From Terrabacter sp040702505 (GTDB lineage: Bacteria; Actinomycetota; Actinomycetes; Actinomycetales; Dermatophilaceae), in the NCBI RefSeq assembly GCF_040702505.1, contig NZ_JBFBLC010000004.1, forward strand, positions 1-64,000: a stretch of 64,000 bases of DNA. Reading direction: 5' to 3'. The translations under genes and the position numbers were made by a program. This document shows positions 52,953 through 60,594 of the stretch, piece by piece (position 1 is the first letter of the stretch; each line of letters opens with the position of its first letter). The notes beneath the pieces were generated by a model, which saw only the letters and a list, made by a program, of their open reading frames with translations, was not told the DNA's origin and did not search any database.

Positions 52953-53626
52953 TCCGCGTCCTCGTCGTCGACGACGACTACCACGTCGCCCACGCCCACG
53001 CCCTGAGCGTTGCCCGGATTCCCGGCTTCGAGGTCGTCGGCGAGGCACACACCGGCACCGAGGCGCTCGAGCTCGTCGCCTCGAACGAGCCCGACCTGCT
53101 GCTTCTCGACATGTACCTGCCCGACTTCAGCGGCCTCGACCTCGTGCGGCAGGTGGCGGCTTCGGGCGATCGGGTGCCGGACTTCCTGCTCGTCACCGCT
53201 GCCCGTGACATCGACTCGGTGCGCTCGGCGATGCAGCTCGGCGCGTTCTACTACCTGGTGAAGCCGTTCAGCTTCGCCGCGCTGCGTGAGCAGCTCGAGG
53301 GCTACCGCGCGTGGTCCGAGCGGATGGACCGGGCCCCGGAGGCCGACCAGCACGTGGTCGACGCGCTCTACAGCCTGCGGGGAGCTCCTCCGCGGCGGGC
53401 CGCTGCCGCACGCACCCTGCAGCCGACGATGGCGCGGGTGCTCGAGATCGTCGCCTCGGCACCCGCGCCCATCGGGGCCGCCGAGGTCGCGGAGATCCTC
53501 GGCGCGAGCCGCCCGACCGCGCAGCGCTATCTGGCGGGGCTGGTCAAGAAGCAGCTGCTCGATCTCGACCTGACGTATGGCTCGACGGGCCGCCCGGAGC
53601 ACCGCTACCTTCCCCGCCGCGCGTGA
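52949..53626 (+). CDS. CitB/DcuR-type response regulator
   Basis: The 225-residue regulator has a receiver domain with VVDDDYHVA (acidic pocket), the phosphorylated Asp in LLLLDMYLPDFSG and the K of YLVKPFSF, followed by a CitB-type winged helix with AAEVAEILGASRPTAQRYLAGLVKKQLL. The ATG overlaps the kinase stop by four bases after AAGGAG. Targets are unknown; the divergent NMT1-type importer is the natural candidate. Its stop is five bases from the nested palindrome. Confidence 0.92.
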   Translation: MIRVLVVDDDYHVAHAHALSVARIPGFEVVGEAHTGTEALELVASNEPDLLLLDMYLPDFSGLDLVRQVAASGDRVPDFLLVTAARDIDSVRSAMQLGAFYYLVKPFSFAALREQLEGYRAWSERMDRAPEADQHVVDALYSLRGAPPRRAAAARTLQPTMARVLEIVASAPAPIGAAEVAEILGASRPTAQRYLAGLVKKQLLDLDLTYGSTGRPEHRYLPRRA

Positions 53627-53630
53627 CCAA

Positions 53631-53741
53631 ACCGTCGAGAGGCCAATTGTTGTGGGTCCTCACCAGTCGAGAGGCCAGGGTTCACGACGAACTCTGGCCT
53701 CTCGACGTGGGCCGACCCGCAAACTCTGGCCACTCGACGGT
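53631..53741. repeat. 111-bp nested palindrome, family C
   Basis: Four sites alternate: GTCGAGAGGCCA at 53634 and 53666 on one strand, TGGCCTCTCGAC at 53695 and TGGCCACTCGAC at 53727 on the other. The inner pair (53666-53683 with 53689-53706) matches over 18 bp with one G-T pair and a five-base loop; the outer pair matches over about 15 bp. It lies between convergent genes. Confidence 0.85.
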
Positions 53742-53778
53742 CGGGGGAGGGGACGGCATACGCCCTCGGGTGAGGGGG

Positions 53779-54813
53779 TCAGGAGGTGTACGGCACGCGC
53801 TGCCAGCTGAGCACGTGCTCGGCACCCGGGCGGTTGACCGTGACCTCGAGGAAGTCCTTGTTGTTGCTCGAGCCGTCGACGGTGACGCGGGTGAGGTTCT
53901 CGGCCGAGCCCTGCACGCCGTAGAACGAGAGCCACTTCGAGCCGGCGGCGAGAGGCTTGTCGGAGTTGAAGACGTGGCTGTCGCCGTTGAAGAGGTAGAC
54001 CTCGCCGTCGAAGGCGTTCGACTGTGCGACGAGCTCGCGCACGAGCGGCTGGAAGGCCGAGTCGTCGGCCCACGTCACGTCGTAGGTCGGGTCGAACATG
54101 TCGGCCTGCATGAAGAGCGCGACCGCGCGGTCGTGGCGCTGCCGTGCGTCGGCGAAGGCCGAACGCACTTGCGCCACGGCGTTGTCCATGCGGGCGCGCT
54201 CCTCGGCGACCTGCTGCGGCGTCGGCGTCGTGAAGCCGAGCTCCGGCCAGGGGAGCAGGCCGTCGTTGCTGCCGACGACGTGCAGCGTCGCGAGGTCGAC
54301 GCCCTGGCGGCGGAACGAGACGTTCTCGGGGAAGCCGGCCGCGGCCTGCGAGGCGACCGTCATGTCGGCGCCGAGGGTGTGGCCCGGCCGGTCGAAGAAG
54401 GTCGAGCGGATCGTCGAGAGGCGCTCGAGGGGGTTGTACGTGCCGTTGTTGGTGCGGTGGCAGTCCGTCCACTCGTTGTCGCCGGGGGTGTAGACGAGCG
54501 GCATCGTGAAGCGGTCGAACTGCGTGCGGATCATGTCGAAGTACTCGTTGGTGCACTTCGACGAGCCGTTCTTGATGTCGCCGACGTGAATCGTGAAGGA
54601 CAGCCCGGGCGTCGCGTTGATCTGGTCGATCCACTTCGGCAGCGCCGCGATCTGGGCGTCGCCGTAGGGCAGGTCGCCGATGACGGCGAAGCGGTAGTGG
54701 CCGTCCTTGCCCTGGCCGGGTGCGTCGGCGGGCGACGCCGTCGCGGCTGCGGCGGAGAGGACGACGAACGAGGCGGCGGCGGCCGCGAGGACTGGGGTGC
54801 GAGACAGGTGCAT
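53779..54813 (-). CDS. Secreted metallophosphoesterase
   Basis: The 344-residue protein has a signal peptide ending ATASPADA (about residue 30). The calcineurin-like metal motifs are seen as FAVIGDLPYGD, IHVGDIKNG (about 76-84), YTPGDNEWTDC (GDNE, about 109-119) and LFNGDSHVFNSD near the C-terminus. It should hydrolyse a phosphoester outside the cell. It is convergent with the response regulator, separated by the nested palindrome. Confidence 0.85.
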   Translation of the reverse strand: MHLSRTPVLAAAAASFVVLSAAAATASPADAPGQGKDGHYRFAVIGDLPYGDAQIAALPKWIDQINATPGLSFTIHVGDIKNGSSKCTNEYFDMIRTQFDRFTMPLVYTPGDNEWTDCHRTNNGTYNPLERLSTIRSTFFDRPGHTLGADMTVASQAAAGFPENVSFRRQGVDLATLHVVGSNDGLLPWPELGFTTPTPQQVAEERARMDNAVAQVRSAFADARQRHDRAVALFMQADMFDPTYDVTWADDSAFQPLVRELVAQSNAFDGEVYLFNGDSHVFNSDKPLAAGSKWLSFYGVQGSAENLTRVTVDGSSNNKDFLEVTVNRPGAEHVLSWQRVPYTS

Positions 54814-54917
54814 GGAGCCATTTGTCCCGTGCTGCCGGGAAACGGCACCACCGCCGCTGCGTGAACGTCAGGCGTCCGCAGCCTCGGAGATCGCTGGGAG
54901 CCGGCTGTGCTCGCGCC

Positions 54918-56000
54918 TCAGAGGTCGAGACGCCAGCAGCCCGACACGACGGACGGGCGGTAGCCGAGCGCGTCGTTGATGCGACGCATAGGGGCGTTCT
55001 CGTCGGCGTTGTACGTCTTGAGCCGCGTGGTGCCGGGACTGGCCTTTGCGAGGTGGCGGGCGTTGGCGATCTTGACGAGCAGGCCCAGCCCGTGGCCCCG
55101 GTGCTCGCGGAGGACGAGGGTGAACTCCTGGCTGGCCGGTGCGCTGTCGACCAGGGGAGGGTCGATCTCGGTGAAGGCGACCAGTCGTCCCGTCGCGCGG
55201 TGCCGGGCCGCGGCGTAGAGCCGTCGCCGGCCCATCGAGGTCAGGCCACGCTCCGCCTCGACGAGGCGCGCCGGGTCCCACGGGTCGGGCCCGGCTGCCG
55301 TGCCACCCGCGGGGGCGTCGGTCGCCATCCGCGTCTTGAGGGCGGCCACGTCGGCGACGAGCTCGGACGGCGTCGGCATCTCCCACGTCACCACGTCGTA
55401 GTCGCGCGAGGAGGCCGGCAGGGCGCGCTGCAACGCTTCGAGCCGGTCGGCCGGCAGGGGCACCTCGACGGTGGAGCCGACCAGCGCCTGGACCAGCCGG
55501 GAGCCGCGAGCCAGCGCGAAACCCGTCGACGGCGCGCGCGCCGGGACGCCGCCGTTGCCTCCCTCCACGGGGACGAGCTCCCCGCCGCCGACCAGTGGTG
55601 ACATGACGAACGACTGGAGCGTCGTCGAGTCGGCGCGACGCGCCTCGTCGACGACGCGGTCGAGCAGGGCCGAGCCGACCCGCTGCCGCCTGGCGTCGGG
55701 GCGCACTCCCAGGAACAGCCACGACTCCCGCGCCCCGTCGTGCAGCGGCCGCCGATGGAAGGCGTAGCCGCCCACCTCGCCCCGGAGGCGGGCCATCCAC
55801 ACCGTGATCTCGTGGATGTCCCTCTTGCGCCACGCGATCCGCCGCTGCTCCGGGGTGCGGGTCATGCCGCGGTCACCCTCGAGCTCGGCGTACACGTCGT
55901 CGATGAGCGCGCTCGTCGCGACGAAGTCGGCCCAGCCGGGGGAGCCGGGCTCCATTGCGGTGTCGAGGCGCTCGAGGTCGACCTCGCCTCGGCTCGACAT
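54918..56000 (-). CDS. Tandem GNAT-type acetyltransferase
   Basis: The 360-residue protein has two GNAT halves. The first shows LFLGVRPDARRQRVGSALLDRVVDEAR (about 96-122) with the acetyl-CoA loop RRQRVGSAL; the second shows FTLVLREHRGHGLGLLVKIANARHL (about 302-326) with REHRGHGLG. Substrate unknown; double-GNAT proteins of this kind are frequent in actinomycetes and mycothiol synthase has the same layout. The ATG at 56000 is eight bases after the argF stop, so they may be co-transcribed. An internal ATG (MEPGSPGW) is an alternative start. Confidence 0.78.
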   Translation of the reverse strand: MSSRGEVDLERLDTAMEPGSPGWADFVATSALIDDVYAELEGDRGMTRTPEQRRIAWRKRDIHEITVWMARLRGEVGGYAFHRRPLHDGARESWLFLGVRPDARRQRVGSALLDRVVDEARRADSTTLQSFVMSPLVGGGELVPVEGGNGGVPARAPSTGFALARGSRLVQALVGSTVEVPLPADRLEALQRALPASSRDYDVVTWEMPTPSELVADVAALKTRMATDAPAGGTAAGPDPWDPARLVEAERGLTSMGRRRLYAAARHRATGRLVAFTEIDPPLVDSAPASQEFTLVLREHRGHGLGLLVKIANARHLAKASPGTTRLKTYNADENAPMRRINDALGYRPSVVSGCWRLDL

Positions 56001-56008
56001 CGCGGTCG

Positions 56009-57016
56009 TCAGAGCTGGACCATCGTGGCGACCATGAGGGCCTTGATGGTGTGCATCCGGTTCTCGGCCTGGTCGAAGACGACCGAGGCGTCCGACTCGA
56101 ACACGTCGTCGGTGACCTCGAGCTCCTTGAGGCCGAACTGCTCGTGCACGTCGAGCCCGACCTGGGTCTCGAGGTCGTGGAAGGCCGGCAGGCAGTGCAT
56201 GAACTTGACCTGCGGATTCCCTGTCAGCGCAAGGAGATCCGCGTTGACCTGGTAGGGCGTCAGCAGCGCGATGCGCTCGGCCCAGACCTCCTTCGGCTCG
56301 CCCATCGACACCCACACGTCGGTGTGGACGAAGTCGACGCCGCGCACTCCCTCGGCCACGTCCTCGGTGAGGGTGACGCGCGCGCCGGTCTCGGCGGCAT
56401 ACCTCCTCGCGATGGCGACGACGGCGTCGGAGGGCCACAGCGAGCGGGGCGCGACGATGCGCACGTCCATGCCGAGGATCGCGCCGGTGACGAGCAGCGA
56501 GTTGCCCATGTTGAAGCGGGCGTCGCCGACGAAGGCGTACGCGATCTGCTCGTCGGGCTTGCCGGCGTGCTCGCGCATCGTCAGGGCGTCACAGAGGGAC
56601 TGCGTTGGGTGCCAGTCGTCGGTGAGGCCGTTCCAGACCGGCACGCCGGCATAGGCGCCGAGGGTCTCGACGACGTCGTGGGCGGCCCCGCGGTACTCGA
56701 TGCCGTCGTAGAAGCGCCCGAGCACCCGCGCGGTGTCCTTGGCCGACTCCTTGTGGCCCATCTGCGAGCCCACGGGGTCGAGGTAGGTCGTGCTCGCGCC
56801 CTGGTCCGCCGCGGCGACCTCGAAGGCGCACCGGGTGCGGGTCGAGGTCTTCGCGAAGAGCAGCGCGATGTTCTTGCCGGTGAGGCGTCGCTCCTCGCGG
56901 CCCTCGCGCTTGGCGGCCTTGAGCTCGGCGGCGAGGTCGAGCAGGGCCCGGAACTCCTCGGGGCTGAGGTCGGTCTCCTTGAGCAGGTTGCGGCGGTGGA
57001 GTGCGGCGAGCGACAT
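56009..57016 (-). CDS. argF: Ornithine carbamoyltransferase
   Basis: The 335-residue enzyme joins carbamoyl phosphate and ornithine to citrulline. Carbamoyl-phosphate residues are in AKTSTRTRCAFEVA (STRTR, about 57-61), HPTQSLCDA, ornithine residues in DVWVSMGE and HCLPAFHD. The length and the FYDGIEYRG and QVNADLL segments resemble the 334-335 residue E. coli ArgF/ArcB-type rather than the shorter actinobacterial biosynthetic ArgF. No arginine deiminase or carbamate kinase gene is adjacent, so the direction cannot be fixed; a catabolic role (arcB) is possible. Confidence 0.93.
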   Translation of the reverse strand: MSLAALHRRNLLKETDLSPEEFRALLDLAAELKAAKREGREERRLTGKNIALLFAKTSTRTRCAFEVAAADQGASTTYLDPVGSQMGHKESAKDTARVLGRFYDGIEYRGAAHDVVETLGAYAGVPVWNGLTDDWHPTQSLCDALTMREHAGKPDEQIAYAFVGDARFNMGNSLLVTGAILGMDVRIVAPRSLWPSDAVVAIARRYAAETGARVTLTEDVAEGVRGVDFVHTDVWVSMGEPKEVWAERIALLTPYQVNADLLALTGNPQVKFMHCLPAFHDLETQVGLDVHEQFGLKELEVTDDVFESDASVVFDQAENRMHTIKALMVATMVQL

Positions 57017-57059
57017 GGGGGGATGGTGTCAGGCGGGTGCGGCAGGCGGCAATCGGGTC

Positions 57060-58007
57060 TCAGGTGCTCGGGCGTCGCAGTAGGCCGAGGTGCCAGCGCA
57101 CCCGCTCGACGAGCGCGCGAGCCTGCAGCGGCACGACCACGCGGGGACCGGTGCCCACGCAGAAGACGACGTCGTCGAACCGGTGGGTGCCCGGACGGTT
57201 CGCGACGGTGCGGAACGCGTCGCGGACGGCGCGCAGCTGGGCGACCGTCATGAACGGGGAGGGCTCCTCGGGCTGGTAGCGCGCACCGAGCGGGTAGTCC
57301 CGACCCGGCGTCCGTGTCATCTCGACGTGGCAGCCGAGCACGTGCCGGACGCCGCGATCCTCGGCGAAGGCCACGAGCCGGTCGAGACTGGCGAGGAGTG
57401 CGGGCGGGTCGTCGACGTAGAGGCGCCCGGGATAGACGGTGTCGCCGGTGTGGAGCACGCCGGTCAATGGGTCGTGCACCGCGATCGAGGTGGCATGGTG
57501 CCCGGGGATGCCGAAGACCTCGAGCGTGCGCCCGCCCAGCTCGACGCGTACGACCTCGTCCGGTCCACCGGTGATGGCGAAGAAGTGCCGCACCGCGTCG
57601 AGGTCGTGGCCCACGACGGTCGTGCCCGGCCGGTCGACGAAGGCCGCGTCGCCGGCGACGTGGTCGCCGTGCGCGTGCGAGTGCGCGACGACGAGCTCGA
57701 AGGAGGCGGGGGCGTATGCGTTCGGCCCGGTGCGCGTCGAGAGCCAGTCCGCGACGAGCGCGTCCACGGCCTCCCGCAGCGTCGTGCCCTCGACGGCGCC
57801 GGTGTCGAGCAGCAGGCCGCGGTGCCCGCCGAGGAGCAGGAGGATGAAGGGTGCCTCGAAGGTCAGGTCCTTGCTCTGCCGGATCAGGACCGTGCCCGGT
57901 GCCAGGTGGTGCACCTGCAGCGGCGGGTCGCCGAGGTGCCGGGGCGAGGGTGAGCCGTGGATCCACTGCACGTCGAGGTGGAGGGGGACCGGCTGGCTGG
58001 AGGGCAT
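57060..58007 (-). CDS. MBL-fold metallo-hydrolase
   Basis: The 315-residue protein has the metallo-beta-lactamase metal motif AHSHAHGDHVAGD (H-x-H-x-D-H, about 108-120), a further metal His in GIPGHHATSI, Asp in LHTGDTVYPG and His in LGCHVEM. It is a general hydrolase of the glyoxalase-II-like type with unknown substrate. The ATG at 58007 gives the family N-terminus; the frame extends upstream over the tRNA. It precedes tRNA-Ser(GGA) in opposite orientation. Confidence 0.83.
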   Translation of the reverse strand: MPSSQPVPLHLDVQWIHGSPSPRHLGDPPLQVHHLAPGTVLIRQSKDLTFEAPFILLLLGGHRGLLLDTGAVEGTTLREAVDALVADWLSTRTGPNAYAPASFELVVAHSHAHGDHVAGDAAFVDRPGTTVVGHDLDAVRHFFAITGGPDEVVRVELGGRTLEVFGIPGHHATSIAVHDPLTGVLHTGDTVYPGRLYVDDPPALLASLDRLVAFAEDRGVRHVLGCHVEMTRTPGRDYPLGARYQPEEPSPFMTVAQLRAVRDAFRTVANRPGTHRFDDVVFCVGTGPRVVVPLQARALVERVRWHLGLLRRPST

Positions 58008-58092
58008 GGAGGGATTGTGCTCGGGCGAGGTGTCAGCGCGGCCGCTCGGCTCGATTTCTTGTGTGGGGCCCGGCTCCGGTAGCCTGCGCGAC

Positions 58093-58180
58093 GGAGGATT
58101 CGCATAGTGGCCTAGTGCGCACGATTGGAAATCGTGTTGGGATAAAACCCTCGGGGGTTCAAATCCCCCATCCTCCGCCA
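58093..58180 (+). tRNA. tRNA-Ser(GGA), CCA encoded
   Basis: Class II cloverleaf: acceptor GGAGGAT with ATCCTCC, discriminator G, anticodon loop TTGGAAA (anticodon GGA), long variable arm, T arm with TTCAAAT and an encoded CCA. Unlike tRNA-Ser(CGA), its 3' end has no inverted copy downstream. Confidence 0.94.
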
Positions 58181-58186
58181 CACGAC

Positions 58187-58221
58187 AGCGGCCCCATCGC
58201 GTTCGACGCGGTGGGGCCGCT
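58187..58221 (+). terminator. Hairpin terminator after tRNA-Ser(GGA)
   Basis: AGCGGCCCCATCGCG pairs with CGCGGTGGGGCCGCT (15 bp with one T-G pair) over a TTCGA loop, followed by TCGTTTGTC. Confidence 0.75.
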
Positions 58222-58370
58222 TCGTTTGTCTGTAGGCCCGGTTTCATTGGATGCACCTCAAACCAATCCGGTGCGGCATTCGCCGCGAATGACCTCTTGT
58301 GGAGACGGTCGACGACGGCCCCCGCCGGCAACATCGAGGCGGTAGGTCTCCCCATACGGAGGGAATGCAG

Positions 58371-59150
58371 ATGCGCACCACCACCACTCGGATCGCCGGC
58401 GCCAGCTTCGTTGCTGCCGCCGCCCTGGCCCTCAGCGTCGGCCCCGCCTTTGCGGCCGACGGCTTCGTCAGCGCCAACCTGAAGCCCGTCGCCGGCAACG
58501 GCGTCCAGGGCAGCGGCACGGCCATGGTCGAGGTCAAGGGCAACCAGATCACCGTGACGATGGCCGCCAACGGCCTGCTCCCCGACAGCCCGCACGCCGC
58601 CCACATCCACTTTGCCGCAGCAGCCCGACACGAGTGCCCCACGCTCGGGGACGACAAGAACGGTGACGGTCACCTCAACACGACCGAGGGTGGCCCCGCC
58701 TACGGCGACATCGTCGTCTCGCTGACGAAGACCGGCGACACGAGCCCGAAGTCGGGCCTCGCCATCGACCGCTTCAGCACGGCCCCCGGTGGCAAGATCG
58801 CCTACCAGCGCGGCAGCATCAACGTCTCGAGCGACGTCGCCAAGGCGATCTCGGCCGGCGAGTCGGTCGTCGTCATCCACGGCGTCGACTACAACAAGGA
58901 CGGCAAGTACGACGGCAACACCAAGAGCGACCTGATGCCGTCGCTGCCGACCGAGGCCACCGACCCCGCGCTCTGCGGCGCGCTGCGGGTGGCTCCGGCC
59001 GGTGGCATGCACACCGGTGGTGGCATGGCCGGCGACGGCCTCAAGAGCGGCGGGCAGAACGAGGCCCTCATGCTCGTCGGCGGTGGCGCCCTGCTCGCCG
59101 CCGCGGGGACCGGGGCCTTCGCCGCACGCCGCGCGCGGTCGCGCGCCTGA
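58371..59150 (+). CDS. Secreted CHRD-like protein with C-terminal membrane tail
   Basis: The 259-residue protein has a signal peptide (to about residue 31, PAFAADG), then a beta-rich domain with GVQGSGTAMVEVKGNQITVTMAANGLLPDSPHAAHIHF and AYGDIVVSLTKTGDTS that resembles the CHRD domain (the A-H-I-H segment), a Gly/Met-rich spacer, a single helix and an RRARSRA tail. Three Asp-rich segments (DDKNGDGHLN, DYNKDGKYDG) look calcium-binding. GGAGGG is seven bases before the ATG at 58371. A class F sortase gene follows after 18 bases. Confidence 0.78.
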   Translation: MRTTTTRIAGASFVAAAALALSVGPAFAADGFVSANLKPVAGNGVQGSGTAMVEVKGNQITVTMAANGLLPDSPHAAHIHFAAAARHECPTLGDDKNGDGHLNTTEGGPAYGDIVVSLTKTGDTSPKSGLAIDRFSTAPGGKIAYQRGSINVSSDVAKAISAGESVVVIHGVDYNKDGKYDGNTKSDLMPSLPTEATDPALCGALRVAPAGGMHTGGGMAGDGLKSGGQNEALMLVGGGALLAAAGTGAFAARRARSRA

Positions 59151-59168
59151 GCGATCGGGGTTCTGCCG

Positions 59169-59924
59169 ATGTCCGAGCACGCCCCGTCCCGACGCAGCGG
59201 ACGGCTCCCCTCCGCCACCGTCGCAGCCCTGGCTGCGACGGTGGTGCTGATCCTCGTCGGGGCGGTCGCGCTCGTACTCGGCTCTCGAGGTGACACCAGG
59301 ACGCCCCGGCCGCCGCAGCCCGCGGCCGCCGGGGTCGTCCCGACCACCTCGCCGGTGACCGGTCCGTCCGCGAGGGCGACCGGTGCACCGGGGAAGAGCG
59401 TGCCGGCCCCTCCCGGTCGTGGCGGGACGACGGCATCCGGCACCGGGGGGATCGGCACCTTCCTCGAGGCATCGGAGCCGACGTCGATCGAGATCCCGTC
59501 GATCGGCGTGCGGTCCTCACGCTTCGTCCCGCTCGAGATCCAGCGCGACGGCACGATCTCCGTGCCGGGGACGACGCACGAGGTCGGGCTCTACGACGCC
59601 GGTCCCACCCCGGGCCAGCTCGGACCGGCGGTGCTTGCCGCGCACGTCGACGCGCCCTCCGGGGCGCCGGGGATCTTCTACCGGCTGGGTCGGGTCAAGG
59701 CGGGCGACGTGGTGCGGATCAGCCGCCGGGACGGCTCGCACCTGACCTTCACGGTCGATCGTGTGGCGGCGTTCCGCAAGAGCGAGTTCCCCACGGCGCT
59801 GGTCTACAAGGGCGACTTCACCCGGGCCGAGATCCGGTTGGTGACCTGCGGTGGCCCGACGGACAGCCGCAACGAGTACCGCGACAACGTCGTGGTCTTC
59901 GGCCACCTGACGTCGGCCACCTGA
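59169..59924 (+). CDS. Class F sortase (second)
   Basis: The 251-residue protein has a membrane anchor (about 19-40), a Pro/Thr/Gly-rich linker and a sortase fold with catalytic His in AAHVDAPSG, Cys in LVTCGGPTD and Arg in SRNEYRDNVVVF. The sister enzyme is encoded at 43753-44451. It is 18 bases after the CHRD-like gene, the same order as the DUF4397-sortase pair. No LPXTG protein is in the neighbourhood. Confidence 0.87.
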   Translation: MSEHAPSRRSGRLPSATVAALAATVVLILVGAVALVLGSRGDTRTPRPPQPAAAGVVPTTSPVTGPSARATGAPGKSVPAPPGRGGTTASGTGGIGTFLEASEPTSIEIPSIGVRSSRFVPLEIQRDGTISVPGTTHEVGLYDAGPTPGQLGPAVLAAHVDAPSGAPGIFYRLGRVKAGDVVRISRRDGSHLTFTVDRVAAFRKSEFPTALVYKGDFTRAEIRLVTCGGPTDSRNEYRDNVVVFGHLTSAT

Positions 59925-59967
59925 CCAGCGAGACCCGCTGCACGCGTACGCCCTCGGTGACCCCGGC

Positions 59968-60480
59968 TCAGCCGTGACCGATGAGCAGCTCGCCGAGAAC
60001 GAACGCCAGCACGAAGACACCGCCGAGCAGGGGCAGCATGATGACCGGGACCGACCGCTCCCGGGACACGCTGATGGCGCCCACCGCCGAAGCGGCCGAG
60101 ACGAGTCCGAGCGCGAGGCTGATCTCGCCGAACGCCGTGAAGGCGAGGGCCACGGCGGCGAAGAAGCAGGCGAGGCTGACCCAACCGCCGGCGCTGGTCG
60201 GCACGGCGCCCAGCCGGTCGCCGCGGGCCCGGACCGCGCCGACGACGGTCACGACGAGGGCAACGAAGAGGATGGCAAAGCCGAGCGCCCAGCACAGGTC
60301 GGCGAGGGTCGGGTTCGGCACGACGAAGGTCGCGGCCGCGACGAGCACCCCCAGGATGCCGAGCGCGAGGGCGGCCCGGCGGCCCGGCGCCTGCTGCCGC
60401 GACGGCTGGCGCGAGGGCTGGCGCGAGGGCTGGCGCGAGGGCTGGCGCGAGGGCTTGCGGCGCTGGTCGAGCGTCGACAT
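59968..60480 (-). CDS. Small membrane protein with QPSR repeats
   Basis: The 170-residue product has a basic lead with four consecutive QPSR units and a fifth partial one (about residues 11-30), then four to five hydrophobic helices. It is a DUF4190-like small membrane protein by shape, but I cannot assign a family. The repeats correspond to a 12-base DNA repeat at 60404-60451 and may vary in number between strains. It lies between the sortase and an MFS gene. Confidence 0.6.
   Translation of the reverse strand: MSTLDQRRKPSRQPSRQPSRQPSRQPSRQQAPGRRAALALGILGVLVAAATFVVPNPTLADLCWALGFAILFVALVVTVVGAVRARGDRLGAVPTSAGGWVSLACFFAAVALAFTAFGEISLALGLVSAASAVGAISVSRERSVPVIMLPLLGGVFVLAFVLGELLIGHG
60404..60451 (-). 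repeat. In-frame 12-bp minisatellite
   Basis: GGCTGGCGCGAG (plus strand) is repeated four times without change, with a degenerate fifth unit, inside the start of the small membrane protein gene. Unit length is a multiple of three, so copy changes keep the frame. Confidence 0.85.
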
Positions 60481-60594
60481 GGCAGGCCTCCTTCTCCTGC
60501 CTCCAGACTCGGGCCCGGGGGTGTCGGGCCGGCAGGGGCGAAGGTCCCGGAAATCCGGACGACGGCTGTCGGTGGTGACCGGCAGACTCTCCCG

